Below are positions 10,675-22,696 of a DNA stretch of 64,000 bases, one piece after another. The stretch covers positions 47,820,079 to 47,884,078 of the forward strand of contig CM055313.2 of assembly GCA_029255685.2 (NCBI GenBank), written 5' to 3'. Each line of letters begins with the position of its first letter. Position 1 is the stretch's first letter. Origin of the DNA: Silene conica. Taxonomy: Eukaryota; Streptophyta; Magnoliopsida; Caryophyllales; Caryophyllaceae. A program made the translations under genes and the position numbers. A model generated the notes under the pieces. That model worked only from the letters and a program-made list of their open reading frames with translations, had not been told where the DNA came from and ran no database searches.

Positions 10675-11065
10675 TCGGTCGGTCGACCAGTTATAGCGGT
10701 CGGTCGACCGCCCCTGTGTGAGTTTTTTTTTTTTTTTTTAAAAAACAGTTTCCTTTGTGAGGTTTCGATCTTGATTTTCGATTCCTGTTTACATATTGTT
10801 AATTAATCGATATTCTTGACAATATGTGAACCCTTGTTGATGTTAATTTTGATTTACTTGTTTTAATCAAAGTTTAAAAGGTAAAAACTTGTTTTAATTT
10901 CAAAAAGTGCAGCGTTTTGCGTTTTCTGAAATTCGTTTTTACTGCCCGTTGGTCGGTCGACCTAATTGATAGGTCGGTCGACCGATTTTACTGTTGCAGA
11001 AAGTTTCCGTATTTCGGCTGGAGGTCGGTCGACCACATGTTTAGGTCGGTCGACCTCCCCCCTGT
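10675..11065 (+). repeat. Three GGTCGGTCGACC palindrome pairs in the CP leader
   Basis: Pairs lie at about 10675-10712, 10950-10992 and 11023-11065. Each is two copies of GGTCGGTCGACC about 8-13 nt apart. They lie about 95, 370 and 440 nt after the LTR. The third has outer flanks GGAGGTCG/CGACCTCC that also pair. CM has ACTCGATCGAGT-type pairs at the matching places. Confidence 0.7.
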
Positions 11066-12410
11066 AACAGACTCGTTTTTTTTTATTTTCGAAAATAACA
11101 TGTTTTATTTTCACATGGCCTTTAGTAATATACTGTATACGGAAATAGTATATTATTAATTTTAGTGAAACGGTTCACCCTCGTTTGATACACATTATTT
11201 TAAAACAGTTTAAAATAATAGGATTATTAACATATTAAAATTAAAGTGGTTAAAACGGTATAATCACATAATTTTAATCCTAAAAGGTGGTTTGGTAAAA
11301 TTTGTTAATCATAATAACAGTATTATGTCATGTATGAATTTTAATTTAGTTGATGCATTTTATTTAGCGTCTTGTTGAATGCCTAATGAATGCTTTCAAT
11401 AACGTATTTAATTTTGCAAACAGTTGTAACTTAGTGTGGCCTTAGAAGATTGTGTCACCGTAATGATGGGACACAGTCTTGCTTGTAATTTTGAGATCTT
11501 GAATCTCCGTTTTGGGTTTTTGCCATGTAATTACTTTTGTATTTAAATTAGAATGTAAATAGGGTTATATTTGTAATTTAAATTAGTATTTTTGTGAAGA
11601 CCAAAGACGGAGACCGGATGCTCACTCCCGCTGCAAGGACCAAGATGGAACATCAAGACAAGCTTCTAGGGTCCAACGGTGGATTCCAAGTTGTTTTATG
11701 TTTATTTTGGTAGGATAGGCCACACTAGGACTTTTTATTTACGTTTATTGCTTTCACTTTATGCTTTCATCGATAATAGGTTGCATCATATTCCGCCTAA
11801 AACCAAACCACCTATATCACGCCTGAAAACTGACTCATGTAGAGGTTACGCGTTAGTTTTCTGTGACAATACAGATGTCACATGTCAATTGCAAAGCCAT
11901 CACTTTATTTAATTCATTCACGCATATGCTAGATATTAGTTCACTTAATATGAATAAATAAAAGTTGATGGGGTCTTCCTCGTATAACCAAAAATTGAGA
12001 CTAGTCTTTATAAATCAGCCTCCCATGAATCCCTTCTTCGTCGGTAGGCATAATATGACCCCTTCTACGTCGGGTAAGTGGGAACAGATGATTTATTTTA
12101 TCTCAACATCATGGTCACTCGATACTATTTAGTGACTGAGATGGACTAATAGATAGGATATACAGAAATCTATCGACCAAGAGTTCCAACGGTGGAATTA
12201 GCCAAACTGTGGGCTTATCAATATACGGAAATTGAGTCTTGGGATCGTTCATATAATTCTTGAGGGAGATCAATTATATAAATGCATGAGTCTACGAGTT
12301 TAAATTCAATTTAATATAGACTTAAATCACAACAATAAGTTGCTTATATGGTTTTGTTTTATCTTCTTTTCAGTGTAGAACACGTTCATTAAAACTGCTG
12401 TATAACTAAA
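11066..12410 (+). other. CP leader, remainder
   Basis: This AT-rich untranslated leader up to the gag ATG holds no convincing ORF. It aligns with the reverse complement of CM 55320-56650, apart from small differences. Confidence 0.6.
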
Positions 12411-15400
12411 ATGGCTGGTGAAGACCCAATGCCAAGTGCCAAGCTAGCACGTGAATCCTGGCTAAAGGCCTTCATGGACTCTATGAATCAGTCAACTAGA
12501 CTGAGGAATGATGGGTCAAACTTCTCAGACTGGGAGGCAGCACTACGGAATGCTGCCATTCCTGACGGAAAGCTTAAGTATTTAACTGAGCCCATTCCGG
12601 CACACCCAGGAACTGGAGCTAGAGCCAACGAAGTTCGCGCTCATAGCGACTTCGTCATGGAAGCGGGTGCGATGAAGAACGTACTCATCTATGCAATGGA
12701 ATCAAATTTGCAAAGACGCTTCATATCCCATGGTGCAAACAAGATTTTCACCACACTCTCTAACGAATTCTCCAAAGCTCCGAGAATCGTTTCTTATGAG
12801 CATACCTGTCGCTTCTTTGAGGCGAAACTCCAGAAGGGCCAAGCTGTTAGCCCACATATTCTCAACATGATTGAGAATATCGAGAAACTGGAGACCCTGA
12901 ACTGCAAGATCAGTGAGAACATAATCGTTGATCGTATGCTTCATTCGCTTCATGATGGGTTCACCCTCTTTAGGGCCAACTACTACATGAACGACATGAA
13001 GAAGACTCCTCATAAGCTCCACTCCTTTCTCGTACAGACTGAGAAGGATCTGAAATTAAGTGGGAGCATGAAGCAGGATGTTCTCATGATCTCCAGTAAG
13101 GGAAAAGGTAAAGGGAAGGCTAAAGCTCAGGGCGACCTAGCAGTAGGTAAGCCCAGGTTCAAGAAACCAGGATTTACTAAGAGTGGGCCAGGTGAGTCGA
13201 GCAACTCACAGGGCAAGACTAAGAGCAAGGATACTAGCATGGAATATCACCATTGCCACAAGACTGGGCATTGGAGGCGCTCATGCCCCGTGTATCGCGA
13301 GGACGTTAAGGCAGGCCGCGTTACTCCTGTTGGTATGTCTTCTTCTTCTTTTATTCACATGATTGAGATTAACCACGCAAGTTGCGGAACTTGGGTACTT
13401 GATACTGGTTGTGGTTCTCATCTATGTAATCATGTGCAGGGCCTCCGAAACCAAGAACCCCTAATCAAGGGTGAGGTGGACCTGCGTGTCGGGAATGGAG
13501 CACGTGTGGCTGCAGTCTCGAAGGGAACATACGTGATCCAGCTTCCAAGTGGATTCGAGTTATCTTTATATAACTGTTATTATGTTCCTTGTTTGTCCAA
13601 AAACATTATTTCAGTTTCTGCGCTTGACAAACTCGGTTTTTCATTTGTAATAGAGAATAATAGCTGTATTTTCTCCTTACACAATATGATTTATGGCAAG
13701 GCAGTTTCCATGAACGGAATTTATATTTTAGATCAAACCACCGAAATATTACATGTGAATAATAAGAGATTAAAGGTAGGTGACAAAGATCAAACTTACC
13801 TATGGGATTGTCGTATGGGACACATAAATGAGAAACGCGTGAAACAGCTCATACAGAATGGAGCTATCTCGCCCTTTGATTTCGAATCAAATGGCACGTG
13901 TGAATCATGTCTCATCGGTAAGATGACTCGTATTTCCTTCAAAGGTGTTGGAATGCGCGCTGCCGACCTATTAGGACTCATACATACGGACGTATGTGGC
14001 CCTATGTCGATCAACGCACGAGAAGGCTATAGGTATTTCATCACTTTCACGGATGATTTGAGTAGATATGGCTATGTCTACTTAATGAAGCACACAAGTG
14101 AATCCTTTGACAAGTTCAAAGAATTGGGTACAGAACCAACTGGGTAGAAAGATTAAAGCACTACGTTCGGATCGTGGTGGTGAGTATCTTTCACACGAGT
14201 TTGATCAACACCTTAAAGACTGTGGCATCGTGCTACAGTTAACTCCACCTGGAACACCACAATTAAATGGTGCGTCCGAACGGAGAAATCGGACTTTACT
14301 TGATATGGTTCGATCCATGATGAGTCACACCGTTGCGCCTGATTCATTGTGGGGCTATGCTCTTTTGTCGGCCGCTCTAATACTTAACCGAAGTCCGTCT
14401 AAAGCTGTTGACAAGACTCCATACGAATTATAGAAGGGAACAGTCCCCAACTTGTCCTTTATTCGGGTTTGGGGCTGCGAGGCTTATGTCAAATGGAGAC
14501 ACGAGGATAAGCTCGGCCCGCGATCGGTCAAGACATACTTTATAGGTTATCCAAAGGGAACTTTTGGTCATTACTTCTACAAGCCAACCGAACAACGTGT
14601 TTTTGTTGCGGCTAGTGCGACGTTCTTAGAGAAAGAATTTCTCGCGAACAAGTCGAGTAATAGAACCTTCGAGTTATCGGAGGTTCAAGAACCAATTGCC
14701 GAGCAACCATTGGAGGAAACAGTTCCTTCGACCGAGGCTGCGGTAGATATCCCTGAGGAACCTAGGAGGTCGGGAAGAGTCTCTATTCCACCGGACAGAT
14801 ACATTGGTATGGTCGAGGAACACGATACAGATGACGTCTTACTCCTAGAGGGTAATGAACCCACAACCTATAAAGGTGCCATGACCAGTTCTGACTCAAA
14901 ACTATGGCTAGAAGCCATGCAATCCGAGATGGACTCCATGTATGAGAACAACGTGTGGGATCTTGTGGACCTACCTGCAAAGGTACATCCCCTTCAATGC
15001 AAATGGCTTTACAAGATAAAGCATGCCGTGGAAGGACAACAAGATATCCACAAGGCTAGACTAGTTGCTAAAGGTTTCACTCAAGTGCCAGGCTTGCATT
15101 ATGATGAGATCTTTGCACCCGTAGTCATGCTACGTTCCATTCGGATTATCTTAGCGATCGCCGCATTTCATGATTATGAAATATGGCAAATGGACGTTAA
15201 AACCGCCTTCTTAAACGGTTATTTGGAGGAAGAGTTGTACATGGTACAACCCGAGGGTTTTATCGATCCAGCACATCCTAAGAAAGTTTGCAAGCTTAAG
15301 CGTTCCATCTATGGACTTAAGCAAGCATCGCGGAGTTGGAATCATCGCTTCGACCAAGTGATAAAAGAGAATGGATTCATTCGATCAGTCGAGGAACCAT

Positions 15401-16434
15401 GTCTCTATATCAAGTCGAGTGGGAGCAAGATTGTATTCCTAGTACTGTATGTCGACGACATACTCTTGATTGGGAATGACATACCTCTCTTATCTTCGGT
15501 TAAAGCATGGTTGAAAAACCATTTCCAGATGAAAGATCTGGGAGAGGCACAATGAATTTTGGGTATCCGTATCTACAGGGATAGATCACGACGGATGTTG
15601 TCTCTCAGTCAGGAGTCTTATATAGATAAGATTCTGGAGAGATTCAGCATGACGAACTCCAAGAAGGGGTTCCTTCCTATGACTCCTGGGCTTCACTTGA
15701 GCAAAACTCAAGAAGCTAAGTCATTGGAAGAGAAAGAGCGCATGAGTCGGATACCTTATGCTTCGGCAATAGGATCAATCATGTATGCCATGATATGCAC
15801 ACGTCCTGACGTTGCATATGCATTGAGTATGATAAGTCGATTCCAAGCTCATCCAGGTGAACAACACTGAATGGCCGTGAAAAACATTCTTAAGTACCTA
15901 CGGAGGACTAAAGATTGGGGATTGACTTACGGAGGCGACTCGACGCTCTGCGCCACGGGTTACGCAGATGCTAGCTTCCAAACGGATCGAGATGACTCGA
16001 AATCTCAGTCTGGATTCGTTTTTACTCTTAATGGCGCTGCTGTCAGCTGGAAAAGTTCTAAACAGAGTGTTACAGCAGATTCTACGACTGAGTCCGAGTA
16101 CTATGCCGCCTCAGAAGCAGCTAAGGAAGCAATATAGATGCGTCAATTCTTACAAGGACTATCAGTAGTGCCTAGTTCGAATGACCCAATCACCGTTTAT
16201 TGTGATAATAAAGGTGCCATCTTCTAAGCTAAGGAGCATAAGTCTAGCAACAAGGCTAGGCATGTACAACGGAAAGCTCATCTAATCAGAGATTACGTGG
16301 AGCAAAAGGAGATTTTCATTGATAAGATCGCTACGGATGACAACATAGCTGATCCTCTCACAAAAGCATTACCACGTGATAAGCATGAAGGGCACATTCA
16401 TTCCATGGGAATTGGATGTGTTCCTAAGTTGTAG
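12411..16434 (+). pseudogene. CP gag-pol polyprotein, many lesions
   Basis: Domains in order are gag, zinc knuckle, aspartic protease (VLDTGCGSH), integrase, RT (YVDD) and RNase H, ending at TAG 16432-16434. Compared with the open frame of CM the lesions are: an 8-bp deletion at 14121-14125 between two GAAT repeats, and stops at 14431 (TAG), 15553 (TGA), 15868 (TGA), 16135 (TAG) and 16225 (TAA). All five stops fit C-to-T or G-to-A transitions from Trp, Arg or Gln codons. Two zinc ligands are also lost: the first knuckle Cys is Tyr (codon at 13245) and the first integrase HHCC His is Asp (codon at 13806). Allowing for the deletion the frame is 1344 codons. GTATGT at 13333, at the gag-PR boundary, resembles a 5' splice site. 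Confidence 0.9.
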
Positions 16435-17222
16435 TACTCTTTTATGAATTCATGTAATAATTCATTTTCTCGTGTACTCTATTCAACCTTATTGTTATGA
16501 TATAAAATGTTTTGTTTTTCATGTGGAATTGTACGCCAATTTTGAACACCACAAAGTGAACTGATTAACATTACATCGTTTTGGTCCTTGATTACCCACT
16601 TGAGCTGATAACTCAGGTAATCATTTTGTGAGGTTGGTTGATGGTGGGTTCAACGAGCCATAAGTCACGTGGATGACTGACCAATCACAAAGGCGAGTTA
16701 TACGGATATCTCGTAGGACACCCCGTGACAACGTTATGGAGTCCTAAATGTTTTATAACATTGGGTGCCTGGTCGTGGATAAGACCTCCATAGTGTTCCT
16801 TAGAGTCGAGTCTTTTGACCTTCAACTGTCTCTTGAGATTAAGACAGATTTTGGGTAACTTTGGTTTCTTTCCCACGGTCACCGTAACAGGGGCCAAGAG
16901 GATTTTTTCTGGGTTATTTCATGCTGGGCGATATCGGCAGGATTCGAGTTGAGGGAAATATCCAAACCCTTATCAGGATTTTATCATTTCTCAGGGCCAC
17001 TCGAGGAGTTGTAACTGAAATGCATGGCCATGCTCGAATACAGATTCGTTTTATCAGTTATGTTACTCTCTAGTCGGGGAAACCACTCTTGATAGAGATC
17101 GCTTGTGAGATACGACCTTTGCGAATGCGGATTTGCAAATTGTCTTACATTGAGTGGGAGAAATTTTAAAAGGATATGAGATTCAGTTATCGCACCTACA
17201 CTTGTACGGACAAGTGGGAGTT
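16435..17222 (+). other. CP 3' untranslated region and PPT
   Basis: This segment shares blocks with the 3' region of TG (49200-49810): a block around CACGTGGATGACTGACCAATC near 16668, and CAGGGCCACTCGAGGAGT followed by the palindrome GCATGGCCATGC at about 16993-17033. It ends with a 6-bp stem hairpin (17200-17215, ACTTGT/ACAAGT) and GGGAG directly before the LTR. Confidence 0.6.
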
Positions 17223-18298
17223 TGTTGGAGCTTGTGTCCTCCACATGTAGTGTGATAACGTCATTGCACATACCCTTGTACGGACAAGTGGGAGATTGTT
17301 GGGGCTGGTGTCCTTGACAATTAAGTACAATGACTTATTAAATCTCTTTAAGGATCACAAGGGCATACTTTTGTATTATTACCAGTTGATCCACGTTTAT
17401 CAATAACGGTTGGCTTGCTAGATAAGTTTGACGTTATTGTCATACGGATGGCGGTGATCAACTGGTCCCTATACGTCACACCTATAGGACACGTTTGAGA
17501 GATGTGAAGGTATGAAAATACAGTCACATTTTGCCGGATATGACTAAACAGTTAGTCAGAGGTATTGACTATTAAATTAGTCAATAAGATGTTGAGATTA
17601 TTATTTAATACGGATTAAATAATTTTAGCTAATACGGATTACATGTTTAATTCGTAAATTAAATATAAACGGTTATATATTTAATTAAATATTGTATTCG
17701 CGAATTAATATAAACAGTTATATTAATTTGGGTAATTATACAATATCGTATTTTATCAGACCATTATTAATATATCGACTATATTAATATCTGATAACAT
17801 GCTACGATTTATAAATAAAACCCGCGATTATATTTTAGCAAAAACGGATCGAATCACGCATTAGAATAAGGTAAGAGTGGGAAGCCCACTCTCACCCTAA
17901 CCCTAATTTCGGTCGACCAAAGCAGTACAAGAGGAGAGGACTTCTCCTTTTGTCAGATGACTGATTTTACTGATAATCACATCTCAAGAAAAATTAGGGT
18001 TTTGAGAGCATTCTTCTCCCAAAACCTCAGATCTCACATCTAAAACCTTAATAGCTCTCCCAATATTGCAAGGCAGTTGGAGAGGATTTCTAGCACACGC
18101 GGCCACGTCTCATTCTAAGTCTTTGGTGCAAGTTATAGGAGGGAATTTGTGTTAATTCCTGTTCTTAGGCCATTCGCACAAGGACTAAAGGTTGTACTTC
18201 TTTTCTTATCCTTTTTAATCTTATGACTATAAACACAACTGTTTTTTTTTCATTATAATCCTGCAAGTTTAGGGTGAATACATGCTTTATTCCCCACA
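17223..18298 (+). repeat. CP 3' LTR
   Basis: It is 1076 bp and about 99.3% identical by eye to 9507-10581. It contains the same inner TGTTGGGGC start (17297) and is followed by TSD GGTTT. Confidence 0.92.
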
Positions 18299-18303
18299 GG
18301 TTT

Positions 18304-18512
18304 TGCCAATAATCCTCCGACTATTCTCATGAATCATCCTCTAACAAGCAACAAACATATCCAAATATCTCATGCAAGCTAAAAATTAAACTAAAAACCG
18401 AACTAACCATGAAACTAACATGAAAACTAGATGAACTAAAGGAAACTAATACTTACAACCGGTGGTTATTGAGTGACTCCACCAAACCTTCCATGATCAA
18501 ACTTCCTTGAAA
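18304..18512 (-). other. G1 spacer between integrase and CP
   Basis: This short untranslated G1 sequence lies downstream of the integrase stop. It resumes at 9501 on the other side of CP. No feature is seen in it. Confidence 0.6.
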
Positions 18513-20801
18513 TCAATCCTCCTCGGGGAGTGGGTCCCTGAGGTCAACAACTTCGACGGTGCCTTTGGAATCTCCTTGATAATAGCGCTTAATCCGATGC
18601 CCGTTGACTTTGAAGGTGCCACCGCCTTCACTCCAAAGTTCAAAGGCCCCATTAGGTGAAATATCCATCACTTTGAAGGGCCCGGACCATCGTGATCTAA
18701 GCTTTCCGGGAAAGTTCTTGACTCTAGAATTGAAGAGGAGAACAAGGTCTCCTATGCTCACATTCTTCTTCACTAGCTTGGCATCATGCCACTTCTTCGT
18801 TTGCTCCTTATAGAGTTTTGAACTCTCATAAGCTTCATATCTAAGCTCCTCAAGCTCACTCATTTGCAAGAATCTCTTATCCCCGGCCATGTCTAAATCG
18901 AAGTTCATCTCCTTCAAGGCCCACCAAGCCTTGTGCTCAAGCTCCACCGGGAGGTGGCATGCTTTCCCGTACACAAGCTTGTAGGGAGTCATTCCTATGG
19001 GTGTTTTGTAGGCCGTCCTCAAAGCCCATAGCACATCATTCAATTTTTGGGACCAATCTTTCCGGTTCTTTTGCACCACCTTCTCTAGAATAGCCTTGAT
19101 TTGACGATTTGAAACCTCCACTTGCCCACTAGTTTGAGGATGGTAGGCAAGTGCTACCTTGTGGGTCACTCCATAGGAGGCTAGGAGGGCTTTGAATGTA
19201 TGTTTCCGGAAGTGAGAACCTCCGTCACTTATCACTATTCGGGGTACACCAAAACGGGGAAAGATGATGGTCTTGAAGAGCTTTACCACTACCTTGGAGT
19301 CATTGGTGGGGGAGGCAACCGCCTCAATCCATTTCGAGACATAATCCACGGCTACTAAGATGTACTCATTCCCGCATGAATTGGGGAAAGGTCCCATGAA
19401 GTCAATCCCCCAACAATCAAACAACTCAATCTCCAAGATGGTTTTTAGGGGCATCTCATTCCTTTTACCGATGTTGCCCGACCTTTGACAAGCATCACAA
19501 GATCTAACAACATCGTGAATGTCTTTGAACATTGAAGGCCAAAAGAACCCGCCTTGAAGAACCTTGGTTATAGTCCGTGAAGCCGCCAAGTGCCCTCCAT
19601 AGGCGGAGTTGTGAACCCGATCCACAATTTCAAGCCCCTCTTCCTTGGATACGCATCTCCTCAAGAGCCCATCCCCACACTTTTTGAAAAGGTAGGGATC
19701 ATCCCAAAAATATTTCTTAGCATCCACTTTCAACTTTCTCCTTTCTCTTGCTTCCAACTCCTCCGGGATAAAGTCATTAACAAGATAATTGGCAATATCC
19801 GCAAACCAAGGCAACTTATTGCCTATTGCCATCAAACTATCCTCACGCAACCATTCATTGATTGGGCCATCTCTATCATGCAAACCATGATCCTCAAAAG
19901 TCAATCTAGATAAGTGGTCCGCAACCACATTCTCCGACCCCGACTTGTCTCTTATCTCTAGATCAAATTCTTGGAGTAAAAGAACCCATCTCAAGAGTCT
20001 TGGCTTGGCATCCTTCTTCAACATTAATTGCCTCAAAGCGGTGTGATCGGAGTACACCACCACTTTAGATCCCATGAGATATTGCCTAAACTTCTCAATG
20101 GCATGCACGATTGCCAACATCTCCTTTTCGGTCGTGGAATACTTTGCTTGAGTTGAATCAAGAGTCTTGCTTGAATAGTATATCACGTGGTGTTTCCTAT
20201 CCACAACTTGACCTAGGACCGCTCCTACCGCGTAGTCGGATGCGTCACACATAATCTCAAAAGGCAATACCCAATCCGGAGCACGAATAATAGGAGCCGT
20301 CACAAGTGCTTCTTTGATCCTAGCAAAGGCTTCAAGACAATCATTAGTAAACAAAAAGGGAGCATCCTTGAGAAGAAGAGAAGTCAATGGTTTGGCAATT
20401 TTGGAAAAATCTTTGATAAAACGCCGGTAAAAGCCGGCATGTCCAAGAAAACTCCTCACCCCTTTCACATTGGTGGGGGGTGACAAGTTCTCAATGACCG
20501 CCACTTTTGCACCATCAACTTCTATGCCCCTGTTGGACACTATGTGACCGAGCACAATCCCCTGCTCTACCATGAAATGGCATTTCTCCCAATTGAGGAC
20601 AAGATTGTGCTCCTCACATCTTGTCAACACATTTACAAGATTAGAAAGCCCTAGGTCAAATGAATCACCATGAACACTAAAATCGTCCATAAAAACCTCC
20701 ATAGATTTCTCAAGGAAATCGGCAAATATGGCCATCATGCACCTTTGAAAGGTGCCGGGTGCATTACACAACCCGAACGGCATCCGCCGATAAGCATACA
20801 C
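18513..20801 (-). pseudogene. G1 pol: RT C-terminal part, RNase H, integrase
   Basis: This open frame is 762 residues on the minus strand. The RT active site FMDD is at residues 37-40. RNase H follows, with candidate acidic residues D186, E225 or E227, D252 and D295. The integrase zinc site is H397, H404, C435 and C438. The integrase triad is D467, D526 and E562 (35 residues between the last two), followed by a C-terminal LRSRWSGPF module of the gypsy type. It is not a gene of its own: the upstream RT half lies in another frame (20735-22666) because of a frameshift at 20859-20863. The first ATG listed is internal to RT. Catalytic residues look intact. A one-base loss in an A run (T run on the coding strand) explains the break. 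Confidence 0.88.
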
Positions 20802-22666
20802 ACCTTGGGGGCATGTAAAAGTTGTTTTCTCTTGGTCTTCCGGGTGAATGGGTATTTGAAAAACCCGGAATAACCGTCAAGAAAACAATAGTACGAATGC
20901 CCCGCAAGCCTCTCTAGCATTTGATCAATGAAGGGGATTGGGAAATGGTCTTTGAGAGTGGCCGCGTTCAACTTACGGTAATCGATACACATCCTCCACC
21001 CCGTCACCGGACGAGTCGGTAGGAGAGTCCCATCCTCTTGTGTAACCAAAGTTACACCCCCCTTCTTGGGGACAACATGGACGGGGATCACCCACCGGCT
21101 ATCCGTGATCTCATATATGATTCCGGCCTCAAGCAATTTAAGGACTTCACTCTTCACTACATCCGCCATTTTCGGATTCAATCTCCTTTGACCTTCCACT
21201 CTAGGTCGACTCCCTTCCTCTAGAATTATTCTATGCATGCAAAGGTTCGGGCTTAGCCCCTTGATGTCATCAAGGCTATACCCCAATGAGCTCCTATGAT
21301 CCTTTAAAGTTGAAATGAGTTTGGATTCTTGTTGCTCATTGAGGTTGGCATTGATGATCACTGGGTAAGCCTCTCCCTCCCCAAGAAAGGCATACTTGAG
21401 GGAGGGAGGAAGGGTTTTGAGTTGTACCTTTGGAGGGAGCATTCCCTCCACCTTCTCAACTTCCTCATCTTCTAGCTCAATGTTCTCATCCATTTCCTTG
21501 TCTTCATTAGTTGTGATGCCACATAATTGTTCCATGTGGCCTTCCTCCTCTTCTTCCATCTCTACCATCTCCCTTACCACTTGCTCCACAATGTCCAATG
21601 TAAATGCCTCATCATGCTTTGGACCTTTCATCATAGTAGGTAAATTAAACTCAATTTTGTCATCCCCAACTCTAAAGGTGAGCCGCCCATTCTTAACGTC
21701 TATCAAGACGCCTCCGGTAGGCAAGAAAGGCCTACCAAGGATGATGGGAGTGTGGCTATCCTCCGGAATATCAAGGACGACAAAATCGGCGGGAATCAAA
21801 TGCTTACCCACCTTGACGGGTACATCCTCAAGCACTCCCAAAGGGCGCTTGACGGACCTATCCGCCAATTGGAGGGTGATACTTGTAGGAACTAAATCAT
21901 TCAAGCCAATTATTTTTGCAACTTTCAAAGGAAGTACACTTACACTAGCTCCTAAATCACAAAGGGCACGAGAGATAGGAATGCCACCAACTATGCAAGG
22001 GATAGAGAAACTCCCCGGATCACCAAGTTTCTTTGGCTCCTTTTGGAGGAGAAGTGCACTACACTCCTCCCTCATAGCCATTACTTCTTGGTCACCCAAG
22101 GTTCTCTTGCCCGACAAGATTTCTTTTAAAAATTTGGAGTAAGTTGGCATATTCAATATCACCTCCGTAAAGGGAAGAGTCACTTCAAGTTTTTCAATCA
22201 TTTTACAAAAATTTGTGAACTTGAAGTTTTCCTTTCCCTTCAAAGCCCTTGAAGGATAAGGCAAGCTAGTTGGTTGAGGGTTAGATAGTACCTTGGTGGG
22301 TGTTGGTTTGCTTGTTACCTTAGTAGTTGGTTTTGGAACCAACTCCTCTTGTCTAGCATCCACCTCCTCCAAGATAACTTCATCTTCTTTCTCCTCATAA
22401 GGGAGGTCCTCCACATAAAAGTCATCATCCCTTGAATTGCCACCATCAACTTCTTTTCCTTTGTCTTTCACAAGTTCTAAGATAGGGTCCTCTTCACCAT
22501 AGTTGTAGTCTTTGTACGGGTCCTCTAGCTCCGTTCCACTTCTCAAAATCACTGCATGTGCTTGGTGATTGTGTGATGCATCTTTGGAACTTTGACCTTG
22601 GGCAAGGAAGCCGCCCGGTGGCCTTTGTGGATTGGCTAGAGCTTGAGAGGCAACTCGAGCCTCCAT
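20735..22666 (-). pseudogene. G1 gag C-terminus, protease and RT N-terminal half
   Basis: This 643-residue frame starts with an acidic linker. The protease motif DLGAS is at residues 237-241, a DLGA form in place of the DTG/DSG more usual in retroelement proteases, and IILGRPFL follows at 308-315. RT begins near residue 480 (ILEEGSRP) and reaches the first catalytic Asp in FLDGYSG (D597). After GFF (about 602) the frame shifts and the last 40 residues are nonsense. Upstream it continues the gag frame after a TAG at 22697-22699. It forms one polyprotein with the flanking gag and pol entries. Confidence 0.87.
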
Positions 22667-22696
22667 TTCCCGTATCTCCCTTTGGTTGGCACTCTT

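Larger units (their letters stand above)
9507..18298 (+). mobile_element. CP: Ty1/copia element, full length but inactivated
   Basis: The 8.8-kb element is flanked by TSD GGTTT (9502-9506 and 18299-18303) with LTRs of 1075 and 1076 bp, a tRNA-iMet-type PBS, a 1.8-kb leader, one gag-pol frame (12411-16434), a 790-bp 3' untranslated region and a purine-rich tract before the 3' LTR. The LTRs differ by about seven substitutions and one indel. It splits G1 between its integrase and its env-position ORF. It is close to CM in coding and LTR sequence, but its leader palindromes are of a different type. Confidence 0.93.

Noticed and set aside
14098..16137. Separate genes for the consecutive open frames after CP gag
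   Set aside because: They are successive pieces of one gag-pol frame separated by a deletion and point stops, as comparison with CM shows.
21396..22142. Plus-strand Ser/Thr-rich ORF of 248 codons
   Set aside because: It lies antisense to the G1 protease region and has no recognisable domain.
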